From: CBDDFV01 sp965227335
GTDB taxonomy: Bacteria; Planctomycetota; Phycisphaerae; Phycisphaerales; SM1A02
Length of the DNA: 64,000 bases
Direction of reading: 5' to 3'
Assembly: GCA_965227335.1 (NCBI GenBank)
Contig: CBDDFV010000002.1
Location: 124,001-188,000, forward strand
Under the pieces are notes generated by a model. It was not told the DNA's origin, did not search any database, and saw nothing but the letters and a program-made list of their open reading frames with translations. This document shows, piece after piece, positions 35,298 through 43,440 of the stretch (positions within the stretch are counted from its first letter, which is position 1; every line of letters begins with the position of its first letter). A program made the position numbers and the translations under genes.

Positions 35298-36626
35298 TCA
35301 GAAGAGCAGCTGGAGCTGGGTGCGGAAGACGATCTGATCGTCGTTCTCACCCGACGTGCGCCATTCCTTGGAATCGCTGGCGAACGTGCTCGTCACACCG
35401 TCGATCGCGTAGCCGACGTCGGTGGTCCACTTGACCTGGTGCTTCGAGAAGTACTTGTTGACGCCGAACGTGAGGAGCATGAGCTCGTCGACGCCCGTCG
35501 CGTCTTCGTCGCCGTATTCGAAGCGACCGAAGATTTCGATGGTCGGATCGACAAAGACGCCGCCCTGAAGGACGAAGCCGTAGCGATCGGCATCGACGCT
35601 CATTTCGTCGTCGACGGAGTTGTAGATGAAGGCGCCGTAGAGGTTCGCGCCGCCCCATTCCATCGAGCCGTCGACGGTCACGACGAGAAGCTCGGTCTCG
35701 GTCAGGGCCGTGCCGTATTCACCGTCCTGATAGTGGACGGCGCCGCCGAGCATGAAGCCCTGGGCGTCTTCCTGGAACGAGGTGAAGTCGTCGAACTGCT
35801 TCCAGGAACCCGAGAACAGGAACTCACCGCGGAGGGTGAAGGCGTACTCGGTGTCTTCCATCATGGCGTCGCCATTGGTCATGCCAGCGCCATCGGTGTA
35901 GGCGCCATGGAAGCGGAACTGGTCCGAGTTGTAGTTGAACCAGATGCCCTGGGTACGGCCGCCGCCGAAGGCGCCTTCGACGAGCGAACGATCGACCGCG
36001 AGCTGCTTGGTCGAGGAGACCAGCGTTTCACGGAGGAGCGGGGCCTTGAACTGACCGACGCGAACGGTCCAGCCGCTGTCGCCGTAGGTGTAGCCGATCC
36101 AGGCGTCCTCGATCCGCATGTCGCCGCTCGAGGAAGCGTTGCCGTTGGTCTGGATGTAGTACGTCCAGTCCGGGTTGACGACGTGGCCGCCGAACTTCAG
36201 CTTGACGCGGCTGTTCTCGAAGCCGGCGCGGTTGGTGTCAGCGCCGACGCCGTCCGAGTCAATGTAGTTGTAGGCGTACCGAGCCTGAATCTGGCCCTTG
36301 ATCTTCAGAAGGAAGTTGTTGTCGGGGCTCGCGAGCATGAAGCCGTTGTTCCAGCCGCCGGTCATGCCGGACTGGAGAAGGCTCGCACGCGAGTCCGCGT
36401 CGGCCACCGCGTCAGCGACGAGACCACGGAGTTCCGCGGCACGCTGCTCGGACAGCCAGTTGTCGTTGGTGTTCGCTTGCAGCTTCGCCATATCGGCCTT
36501 GAGCTGAGCGATTTCGGCGCGAAGCACTTCGGTCTCGCCGCCAGTGTTCGTTCCGGCCAGCGCCGTCGCAGTGACCGTCAGCGTCGCAGCCCCTGCGAGC
36601 AAGCCCACACGCTTGATCGAATTCAT
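35298..36626 (-). CDS. OprP-like outer membrane porin, paralogue 2
   Basis: The protein has 442 residues. The ATG at 36626 has AGGAG 10 bases upstream and opens a signal peptide (MNSIKRVGLLAGAATLTVTA). A short coiled coil (about 33-50, LRAEIAQLKADMAKLQ) precedes the barrel, which carries GWTVRVGQFKAPLLRETLVS and KQLAVDRSLVEGAFGGGRTQG. The C-terminus is RTQLQLLF. The order and motifs match paralogue 1, so the pair arose by tandem duplication followed by strong divergence. Its transcript ends at the hairpin at 35167-35194. Confidence 0.88.
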   Translation of the reverse strand: MNSIKRVGLLAGAATLTVTATALAGTNTGGETEVLRAEIAQLKADMAKLQANTNDNWLSEQRAAELRGLVADAVADADSRASLLQSGMTGGWNNGFMLASPDNNFLLKIKGQIQARYAYNYIDSDGVGADTNRAGFENSRVKLKFGGHVVNPDWTYYIQTNGNASSSGDMRIEDAWIGYTYGDSGWTVRVGQFKAPLLRETLVSSTKQLAVDRSLVEGAFGGGRTQGIWFNYNSDQFRFHGAYTDGAGMTNGDAMMEDTEYAFTLRGEFLFSGSWKQFDDFTSFQEDAQGFMLGGAVHYQDGEYGTALTETELLVVTVDGSMEWGGANLYGAFIYNSVDDEMSVDADRYGFVLQGGVFVDPTIEIFGRFEYGDEDATGVDELMLLTFGVNKYFSKHQVKWTTDVGYAIDGVTSTFASDSKEWRTSGENDDQIVFRTQLQLLF

Positions 36627-37033
36627 GGGTCGACTCTCCTGTTTTTGGGCGCTGCGCATCCAGCCTCGATAAGGGAAGGCGCCGCCCGCGTCCAATCATC
36701 CACCCGTCCGTTATCCACCCGCACCACTCGGCGCGGAACGGACGCGAGAATCCACTATCGGCCATCCAAAGCCGAATTCGTGAAAGGGCGAATGATAGTG
36801 ATCTCCGGCACGTTGACCAGCCGCCTCGGCAAGAACGTCGCACAATTCACGACCCCGTCCCGCCCACGCCGACGATCGGAATCGTGCAATTGCATGAAAA
36901 GCATCACCTTACGAACAGGGACAGGAACCCCGCCCCGATCCGGTCATCCTGAACAACGACACGAAGAGGCCAGCCCCCGGGTGGGGCAAGAAAAAGTTTT
37001 GAATTGACCCCCGGTTACCGGTCGCAAACCGCC
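36627..37033. other. Spacer upstream of porin paralogue 2 (407 bases)
   Basis: No gene was seen. It should contain the porin promoter. The part near 36900-37000 has A-rich runs (AAGAAAAAG) downstream of radA on the minus strand, which may include its transcription end. No clear Pho-box-like direct repeats were recognised. Confidence 0.5.
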
Positions 37034-38653
37034 CTACGCCAGCAGGCCGAGCGCATCCGTGACCGTCCGGACCCCCACGACCTCCACCGCGAGACCCCCC
37101 GCCGACGCCCCCTCCGCGTGCGCCATCGACGCGATCACCGTCGAAAACCCCCTTCTCGACGCCTCCCGGGCCCTTCGGTCGAACTGACTCACCGCGCGAA
37201 CCTCGCCCCCGAGCCCGACCTCCCCGATCACGGCGCAGCCGCGAGGCACGGCCCGCCCGATGTGCGCGCCCCCCACCGCCAACGCAATCGCCAGGTCCGC
37301 CCCCGGCTCCGCCACCTTCAACCCCCCCGCCGTCGACACGAACACATCCTGGTCCGCCAGCCGCTGACCCCCGTGCTTCTCGAGGACCGCGATCAACATC
37401 GCCAGACGACTCGAATCCACCCCCGAAACCTTCCGCTTCGCCGCCCCCAGCACCCCCGTCGCGGTCAACGCCTGCACCTCCACGAGCAACGCCCGCGCCC
37501 CGTGCACCGCCGGACACACCACCGCCCCCGGACGCGCCGGCCCCTCAGGGTCCGCCGCCGCCGACGGATCCGCCACCTCCGACAGTCCCGCCCCCGTCAT
37601 TTCGAACAATCCCACCTCCAGCGTCGTCCCGTAGCGGTTCTTCACCCCCCGAACCACCCGGTACGCGTGATGACGGTCACCCTCGAACGACAGCACCGCA
37701 TCCACCAGGTGTTCCAGCAGGCGCGGCCCCGCCAACTGCCCATCCTTCGTCACATGACCCACCAGCACCACCGCCACCCCGGACGTCTTCGCCAACTGCA
37801 CGAGATCCGCCCCGCAGCGACGGATCTGCGAGACCGAGCCCGGCGCGGCCTCGACCCCCGGGGAATACACCATCTGGATTGAATCGATCACCATCACGTC
37901 CGGCGCGACCGCCCGCGCCTGCTCGGCGATGCGAGGCAGATTCGTATCCGCCAGGATGTACAGACCCTCCAGCGCCGCCACGCCCCCCGCCCCGTCGTCC
38001 GCCGGAAACAACCGCTCCGCCCGCAGCTTCGTCTGGAAGGCCGACTCCTCCGACGTCACATACAGCACCCGCCCGCCGCGACGGGCCAGCTCCGCCGCGG
38101 ACTGCAGGAGCAACGTCGACTTCCCGATCCCCGGATCCCCGCCCAGCAGCACCAGTGAGCCCGGTACGAGACCCCCGCCGAGGACGCGGTCGAATTCGCC
38201 GATGCCCGTGGCGAGCCGGGGGACGGCGATCGCCTCGACATCGGGCAGCGGCGCCGCGCCGTGCGCACGGGCCGTCACGTGAGCGGCGGCGGCTTTCGCC
38301 GTGGTGAGAATGGTTTTCGCCGGCGCGGCAGTCGGCGCCGCGCTGGTTTCGATGGTCGCGGCCCGCGCGGCATCGACGCTCGCCACCGCCGCGTCTGCTT
38401 TCGCCAGGGCGGCGTCGGTTTTCGCCCTGGCCGCGCGGGTCTTCGCCGAGGCGGCGGTGTTCGCCGCTTCCGCCTCGCGGGCAGCGGCGATTGAATGGCC
38501 GATCGCCGTCATCGCCGCGTCGGATCCGCCGGTCGGAGCGTCGCTCGCTTTCTCAACCGAGTCCCACGTCCCGCAATCGGGACATTTCCCGGACCATCGC
38601 GGCTGGGTTCCGCCGCACTCGCGGCACACGAAGACCGAGCGGGGTTTGGCCAT
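37034..38653 (-). CDS. radA: DNA repair protein RadA (Sms)
   Basis: This 539-residue RecA-like helicase takes part in recombinational repair. A zinc finger (C10-x2-C13 and C24-x2-C27) is followed by an unusual Ala/Lys-rich linker (about 45-125, EAEAANTAASAKTRAARAK and similar). The ATPase core has GGDPGIGKSTLLLQ, the VTSEES and VIDSIQMVYSPG segments, KNRYG in place of the KNRFG RadA motif, and a C-terminal Lon-like domain (VSTAGGLKVAEPGADLAIALAV). Typical RadA is about 455 residues; the linker accounts for the excess. ATG at 38653, divergent from thrC. The linker DNA contains a 16-mer shared with the repeat at 12758-12815. Confidence 0.95.
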   Translation of the reverse strand: MAKPRSVFVCRECGGTQPRWSGKCPDCGTWDSVEKASDAPTGGSDAAMTAIGHSIAAAREAEAANTAASAKTRAARAKTDAALAKADAAVASVDAARAATIETSAAPTAAPAKTILTTAKAAAAHVTARAHGAAPLPDVEAIAVPRLATGIGEFDRVLGGGLVPGSLVLLGGDPGIGKSTLLLQSAAELARRGGRVLYVTSEESAFQTKLRAERLFPADDGAGGVAALEGLYILADTNLPRIAEQARAVAPDVMVIDSIQMVYSPGVEAAPGSVSQIRRCGADLVQLAKTSGVAVVLVGHVTKDGQLAGPRLLEHLVDAVLSFEGDRHHAYRVVRGVKNRYGTTLEVGLFEMTGAGLSEVADPSAAADPEGPARPGAVVCPAVHGARALLVEVQALTATGVLGAAKRKVSGVDSSRLAMLIAVLEKHGGQRLADQDVFVSTAGGLKVAEPGADLAIALAVGGAHIGRAVPRGCAVIGEVGLGGEVRAVSQFDRRAREASRRGFSTVIASMAHAEGASAGGLAVEVVGVRTVTDALGLLA

Positions 38654-38742
38654 GGCAGCAGGATACGGCCAACCCGCCGATCGTTGGGCGCGCACGTCGC
38701 GGGATCGTACGATCGCGACCCCCTTTCCCAAAGGAGCCCCCC

Positions 38743-39981
38743 ATGCCCGTTCCCCGCACGTCCTACGTCACACATCTCGAAGCCGCCATCGACGGGACGC
38801 GATTCGAGCCGGGTCAGGTGCTGACGGTGCATGAAGGCCGGCCGCTGTGGGTGCGGTACGACCTGGCCGGGGTGAAGGCGGCGGTGGGCCGGGAGGATCT
38901 TGCCGCGCGTCCGCGGACGATGTGGCGACTCCGGGAGTTGCTGCCCCTCCCGATGGACGTCGAGCCCGTGAGTCTGCACGAGGGGGAGACGCCGCTGATC
39001 CGCTGTGAGCGGCTGGGTCGGGCGGTCGGTCTGCCGTATCTATATATAAAGGATGAGTCCCGGCTGCCGACGGGGTCGTTCAAGTCCCGGGGCATGGCGA
39101 TGGCGGTCTCGATGGCGAAGTGGCTGGGGGTCGAGCGGGTGGCCGTGCCGACGGCCGGGAACGCCGGCGGCGCGCTCGCGGCGTACGCCGCCCGGGCCGG
39201 GATGCGGTGCGACGTCTTCATGCCCGAGGACACCCCGGTCGTGAATCGGTACGAAGCGGCCTGCCATGGGGCCCATTGCTGGCTGGTCAACGGGCTCATC
39301 CACGAATGCGGGGCGATCGTCGGGGCGGGCAAGCCGGAACTCGGCTGGTTCGACATGTCGACCCTCAAGGAGCCGTACCGTCTGGAGGGGAAGAAGACGA
39401 TGGGGCTCGAGCTGGCGGAGCAGTTCGACTGGGATCTGCCGGATGTGGTCATGTATCCGACGGGCGGGGGCACGGGGCTGATCGGAATGTGGAAGGCGTG
39501 GTCGGAGCTGGGCGAGCTGGAGTGGCTCGCGTCCGAGAACCGGCCGCGCATGTATGCGTGTCAGTCGGACGGGTGTCCGCCGATCGCGAATGCGTTCGAG
39601 GCGGGGGAGCGGTTCGCGGAGATGCCGTCGAATCCGCACACGCTGGCGTCGGGGTTGCGGGTGCCGAAGGCGGTGGGCGATTTCATGATTCTGGATGCGG
39701 TGCGGGAGAGCGGCGGCCGCGCCGCGGCGGCGGACGAAGACAAGCTGACCTGGTGGATGCGTGAGGCGTGTCGTCTGGAGGGGGTGTCGTTGTGTCCGGA
39801 GTCGGCCGCGTGTCTGGACGTTCTCGCGCGGGAGGTGCGTGAAGGTCGCGTTGGTGAGGGTGAGCGGGTGGTGGTGTTCAACACGGGGGCGGTGCAGAAG
39901 TATGTCGAGGCGATGGAGTCCCCGCTGCCGCGGGTGGAGAAGGACGGGGCGATGGATTGGGCGCGTTTTGCCTCACCGTAG
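38743..39981 (+). CDS. thrC: Threonine synthase
   Basis: This 412-residue PLP enzyme converts O-phosphohomoserine to threonine. The fold-type II PLP lysine is K114 in LPTGSFKSRGMAMA. Other landmarks are LHEGETPLIRCERLG, VPTAGNAGGALAAYAARAG, MPEDTPVVN, MYPTGGGTGLIGMWKAW and YACQSDGCPPI. AAGGAG 7 bases before the ATG at 38743 supports the start. The TAG stop at 39979-39981 is supplied by the first bases of a palindromic repeat module. The segment at 39039-39053 (TAT CTA TAT ATA AAG) is a cluster of rare A/T-ending codons in an otherwise G/C-ending gene. Confidence 0.93.
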   Translation: MPVPRTSYVTHLEAAIDGTRFEPGQVLTVHEGRPLWVRYDLAGVKAAVGREDLAARPRTMWRLRELLPLPMDVEPVSLHEGETPLIRCERLGRAVGLPYLYIKDESRLPTGSFKSRGMAMAVSMAKWLGVERVAVPTAGNAGGALAAYAARAGMRCDVFMPEDTPVVNRYEAACHGAHCWLVNGLIHECGAIVGAGKPELGWFDMSTLKEPYRLEGKKTMGLELAEQFDWDLPDVVMYPTGGGTGLIGMWKAWSELGELEWLASENRPRMYACQSDGCPPIANAFEAGERFAEMPSNPHTLASGLRVPKAVGDFMILDAVRESGGRAAAADEDKLTWWMREACRLEGVSLCPESAACLDVLAREVREGRVGEGERVVVFNTGAVQKYVEAMESPLPRVEKDGAMDWARFASP

Positions 39982-40187
39982 GGTCCGCACCCCGTGCGGA
40001 CCGTGCACCGCGATCGTTGTCTCATCCCCGCGCCCGCCCGCCGCACCAGCGCACCCGTCACTCCGCGGCAGGGTCACGTCGGGTCGATCCGGCGCGACCA
40101 TCCGGATTGGTTTCGCACGACGCCTCTTCATCGCGCGGCGCCCGAGCACGTTCCGCACTGCGTGCGGAACCTACGTTGGCGGTCGCG
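39978..40187 (+). repeat. 210-bp palindrome module A, copy 1
   Basis: It starts GTAG followed by a hairpin (9-bp arms GGTCCGCAC/GTGCGGACC around CCC). Near 40150-40174 it has an inverted variant (arms GTTCCGCAC/GTGCGGAAC) ending in CTAC, i.e. GTAG on the other strand. The two palindromes face each other, as in REP pairs. Its first bases form the thrC stop codon. Confidence 0.85.
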
Positions 40188-40321
40188 GTAGGGTCCGCAC
40201 CCCGTGCGGACCATGTTAGGCGCACCTTCGCCCGTCGCCGCATGATGTTCGCCCGAAGCGCATTCGCGCGGCGTCGGGTTGACGAATATCCCACACGGTC
40301 CGCACGGGGTGCGGACCCTAC
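40188..40321 (+). repeat. 134-bp palindrome module B, copy 1
   Basis: Two convergent copies of the GGTCCGCAC/GTGCGGACC hairpin bracket the unit: GTAG at the left end and CTAC at the right end. The inner part holds GCGCGGCGTCGGGTTGACGA, shared with the copy at 41490. Confidence 0.85.
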
Positions 40322-40355
40322 GGCGAAGCGCCGCATGGGCTTCTAAGATGATCTC

Positions 40356-41060
40356 ATGCTATCGCGGGCCCAACGTGGGATGACGGCGATTGGTCTGTCC
40401 GGCCGGCGGGTGGTCGCGTGGGTGATGGTTGCGTTTCTGCTCGCGAGCGTCAGCGTGGTCGGACTGGTCGCGGTCGTGCTGCTCGAATGGGTCGACGTCG
40501 CCCCCACGCCGTATTCACTGCCGCCTGCGGCGCAGCGGGCGGTGCTTCGCGAACTTGACCGCGCCGGGCGTCTGCCGGAAGACGTGGTGGTCCTGCTGGA
40601 TGATCGAACGTGGGTTGGGTTTGACTCGCCCCGTCGGCGCGTGGAGATCGACGCGCGTACGATCCGCGAACCCCAGGCGTACGCCGCGCATTTTCGGGGC
40701 GGACGGAGCATCAATCTGATGATCACGGCGGATCCCATTCGGATCTCGCCGGAGACGACCGGGTGGTTCTCGATCGGGGTGGTGGATCGCGGCTGGCCCG
40801 GGCGGTGGTTGCGTCGCACCACGATTCTCATCACCCTGCCCGGAGGCGTGGTGTTGGACGAGTGGTCGATCCGACCCGCCGCGCTTACGGGAACGCTCGC
40901 GACCTTCTTTCCGCCGTGGGCGGTCATCGTCCTGTCGCCGGTCATTCTGTTACGCCTCAACCGCCGCCGTCACGGACGCTGCCCCGCCTGCGCGCACGAC
41001 CTGCGCGGCGGCCTCGACGCCGGCTGCCCCGAATGCGGATGGAATCGCGCCGCCGCGTGA
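40356..41060 (+). CDS. Membrane protein with C-terminal zinc ribbon, paralogue 1
   Basis: The protein has 234 residues. One membrane helix lies near the N-terminus (about 19-43) and another at about 183-201. Between them is an external domain of about 135 residues with VDRGWPGRWLRR. The cytoplasmic C-terminus has a four-cysteine ribbon, C209-x2-C212 and C224-x2-C227, in the form CPAC-HDLRG and GCPECGW. An internal ATG at 40380 is a possible start. The gene is bracketed by repeat modules on both sides. Function unknown; the ribbon probably binds zinc and may mediate protein contacts. Confidence 0.75.
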   Translation: MLSRAQRGMTAIGLSGRRVVAWVMVAFLLASVSVVGLVAVVLLEWVDVAPTPYSLPPAAQRAVLRELDRAGRLPEDVVVLLDDRTWVGFDSPRRRVEIDARTIREPQAYAAHFRGGRSINLMITADPIRISPETTGWFSIGVVDRGWPGRWLRRTTILITLPGGVVLDEWSIRPAALTGTLATFFPPWAVIVLSPVILLRLNRRRHGRCPACAHDLRGGLDAGCPECGWNRAAA

Positions 41061-41069
41061 CGTCTCGCG

Positions 41070-41279
41070 GTAGGGTCCGCACCCCGTGCGGACCGTGCGC
41101 CGCGATCGTTGTCTCATCCCCGCGCCCGTCCGCCATCTAAGCGCACCCGTCGCTCCGCGGCGGGGTCACGTCCGGTCAATCCGGCGTGACCATCCGGGTT
41201 GGGCCTGCACGACGCCCGTTCATCGCGCGGCGCCCGAGCACGTTCCGCACGGCGTGCGGAACCTACGTTGGCGCTCGCC
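41070..41279 (+). repeat. 210-bp palindrome module A, copy 2
   Basis: Same length and orientation as the module at 39978. The inverted variant palindrome ends in CCTACG near 41265. Several substitutions in the middle compared with copies 1 and 3. Confidence 0.85.
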
Positions 41280-41489
41280 GTAGGGTCCGCACCCCGTGCG
41301 GACCGTGCACCGCGATCGTTGTCTCATCCCCGCGTCCGCCCGCCGCACCAGCGCACCCGTCACTCCGCGGCAGGGTCACGTCCAGTCGAACCGGTGTGTC
41401 CATCCGGGTTGGGTCTGCACGACGCCCGTTCATCGCGCGGCGCCCGAGCACGTTCCGCACTGCGTGCGGAACCTACGTTGGCGGTCGCG
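41280..41489 (+). repeat. 210-bp palindrome module A, copy 3
   Basis: Directly adjacent to copy 2 and very similar to copy 1 (about 14 differences by eye in 210 bases, clustered in the middle). Confidence 0.85.
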
Positions 41490-41623
41490 GTAGGGTCCGC
41501 ACCCCGTGCGGACCGGGTTGGGCGCACCTTCGCCCGTCGCCGCATGATGTTTACCCACGACGAATTTGCGTGGCGTCGGGTTGACGAACATCCCTCATGG
41601 TCCGCACGGGGTGCGGACCCTAC
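41490..41623 (+). repeat. 134-bp palindrome module B, copy 2
   Basis: Follows A copy 3 exactly as B copy 1 follows A copy 1. Ends in CTAC at 41623. Confidence 0.85.
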
Positions 41624-41682
41624 GGCGGTTCACCCCGGCGATTCGCGGCGGGCGTGGATAAACTCTGGACACCGCCGCGCAC

Positions 41683-41707
41683 GTTCGGCGCTTCGTGCGG
41701 AACCGAC
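41683..41707. repeat. Degenerate variant palindrome
   Basis: GTTCGGCGC/GTGCGGAAC with loop TTC, followed by CGAC. It looks like an eroded module A end, 24 bases before the next gene. Confidence 0.5.
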
Positions 41708-41731
41708 CTGAGACGGGAAGGTACCACCGGC

Positions 41732-42460
41732 ATGGACCGACGCCTGCGTCATTACCTCGGCTGGCCGCGCTGGCGGTTGGCGTGGATGAGCGCGGCGACG
41801 CTCCTGCTCGGCGGGACGCTGTTCGGCGTGGTGCAAAATCAGGCGTACGACGGCGCGGCGTGGGCGCGGTCATTCGATGCGCCGTGGGGCCGGCGTCGCC
41901 CGTCGCTCCACATCATCGGCGACGGTCCCGCGTGGCCCGCCCCGCTGACATTCCTGCAGGACCCCGCGTTTCTCTCCACGCACGAACTGCTGCGCCAGGA
42001 TGGGAAGTACGGCGCCCTGCCCTGGGACGGCGGGTTCGTCTACGCGATGGGCGACGGGATCACCACGAATGACGGCCGCGACTTCGCCGTTTCGAGGGTC
42101 GGCGTCAGCGGTCAGGATGGCGCGCCCGGCGTTCAGTACCGCATCACCCGCCACCGCTGGGGCGCGCCGCTGCGATGGGTGGAGTCGTGGCGGTGCGAAG
42201 CGCGGCAGGGTCCGACGCCGCCGCGCGAACGATGGCGTGAGTACGACGTCGTCGCCGGCCTCGCGAACTTCGCCGCGTGCCTGGGCGTCTTCGGGCTGCC
42301 GCTCGTCGGACCGGCGTTGTTCGTAAGTCTCCGGCGTCGTCGACGGGGGCGATGTCCCGCGTGCGGGTACGATCTGCGCAGCGATCTCACCAGGGGATGC
42401 ACTGAATGTGGATGGCGACGTGACGACCAACCGGACTCCATCGCTGAGACAACGGTATGA
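41732..42460 (+). CDS. Membrane protein with C-terminal zinc ribbon, paralogue 2
   Basis: The protein has 242 residues from the ATG at 41732 (GGAAGG upstream). Helix 1 is at about 14-36 and helix 2 at about 175-196. The external domain contains the HRWGAPLRWVESW segment, comparable to PxRW/WPGRWLR in its neighbours. The ribbon is C208-x2-C211 and C223-x2-C226 (CPACGYDLR, GCTECGW). A longer frame upstream is made only of repeat sequence. The next paralogue begins 53 bases before its stop. Confidence 0.75.
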   Translation: MDRRLRHYLGWPRWRLAWMSAATLLLGGTLFGVVQNQAYDGAAWARSFDAPWGRRRPSLHIIGDGPAWPAPLTFLQDPAFLSTHELLRQDGKYGALPWDGGFVYAMGDGITTNDGRDFAVSRVGVSGQDGAPGVQYRITRHRWGAPLRWVESWRCEARQGPTPPRERWREYDVVAGLANFAACLGVFGLPLVGPALFVSLRRRRRGRCPACGYDLRSDLTRGCTECGWRRDDQPDSIAETTV

Positions 42461-43133
42461 CCTGCCGGTCGGGTGGATCATCGTGCTGGCCGTCGTCGGC
42501 GTGGCGGCGGGCATGATCGGGATGGCGTGGACGACGCCGCGTCTGTTGCAGCAGAACTACACGACCTTCACGGATCTCCCGTGGATTGTGGAGCGGGATC
42601 GGTATGTCACGCCGATTCTCGTGACTACCGTCTGGCCCGCCGACGCGGCCGCCCTTCGCGATCCGGATTTTCAGGCGGCCGTGCGGACCGCGACAAAGCC
42701 GACCGTCGCGTGGGACGGAATCTCCGCCAGGGTCGAGGCGTACCTCCCCGACGGCGGACCCTGGTGCGAGGCCGTCACCCTGATGATCCGCCCCGTGTCG
42801 GGACCGTTGAACGGCGTGGACGGCGACGTCCCGATCGCATACACGCGGCTGACCTATGGAGCGCCGTTTCCGTGGCGTGAAGTGCACACGCTGGGCGTGC
42901 CCACGCCGGCGGGACGCGCGTCTCATCGCTGGCGCGGCGTGGCCTGGGCGCCGTTCTTCACGAGTCTCATCGTCTGGCTCGCCCTGCCCGCGATGCTGCT
43001 CGCCGCCCCGCCGGTGCTCGTCCGTGTCCGTCGACGCCGCCGCGGATGGTGCCCGCGGTGTGCGTACGACCTGCGGGGCGATCACGCCCGGGGCTGCGCG
43101 GAGTGCGGCTGGGGACGGACGACGTCGACCTGA
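42408..43133 (+). CDS. Membrane protein with C-terminal zinc ribbon, paralogue 3
   Basis: The protein has 241 residues and starts at a GTG at 42408, with AGGGGA upstream, inside the end of paralogue 2 in another frame. Helix 1 is at about 22-42 and helix 2 at about 180-203. The external domain has TYGAPFPWREVHTLG. The ribbon is C215-x2-C218 and C230-x2-C233 (CPRCAYDLRGD, GCAECGW). Co-translation with paralogue 2 is likely. Function unknown. Confidence 0.72.
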   Translation: MDGDVTTNRTPSLRQRYDLPVGWIIVLAVVGVAAGMIGMAWTTPRLLQQNYTTFTDLPWIVERDRYVTPILVTTVWPADAAALRDPDFQAAVRTATKPTVAWDGISARVEAYLPDGGPWCEAVTLMIRPVSGPLNGVDGDVPIAYTRLTYGAPFPWREVHTLGVPTPAGRASHRWRGVAWAPFFTSLIVWLALPAMLLAAPPVLVRVRRRRRGWCPRCAYDLRGDHARGCAECGWGRTTST

Positions 43134-43221
43134 CCCCGATTCACGCCGACCTTGCCGATCAGCCTTCGTTCCCGACTCGTTCATAACGTATGGTTGGCGT
43201 GACCCGATCCGAGTGCCGCGC

Positions 43222-43440
43222 ATGTTCGACTGGCTCTTCTTCCTCTTCATGCTGCATTGGAGCGTCCCCGTCGGCGTGGGGCTGGCGATCGTCGTGATCT
43301 TCGTGATCTGCTGGCGGGAGGCGGGCGAGAACACGCGGCGGCGGGATCACGGCCAGTGTCCGAAGTGCGGATACGACCTGCTCGGGAAGTACGCCGACGG
43401 GTGCACCGAATGCGGATGGTTGCGCGAGGAACAACGATGA
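43222..43440 (+). CDS. Short membrane zinc-ribbon protein, paralogue 4
   Basis: This protein of only 72 residues has one membrane helix (MFDWLFFLFMLHW to IVVIFVICW) and then a ribbon, C46-x2-C49 and C61-x2-C64 (CPKCGYDLLGK, GCTECGW). It is essentially the C-terminal half of its neighbours without the external domain. The stop overlaps the next start as ATGA. A GTG three codons upstream is an alternative start. Confidence 0.7.
   Translation: MFDWLFFLFMLHWSVPVGVGLAIVVIFVICWREAGENTRRRDHGQCPKCGYDLLGKYADGCTECGWLREEQR

Noticed and set aside
39978..41623. CRISPR array
   Set aside because: Modules are 134 or 210 bp with palindromic ends and similar interiors, not short repeats with unique spacers, and there are no cas genes.
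39994..41711. Open frames on both strands running through the palindrome modules
   Set aside because: The 210-bp period is a multiple of three and stop codons are rare in this composition. Translations are only repeats of the palindrome in three frames.
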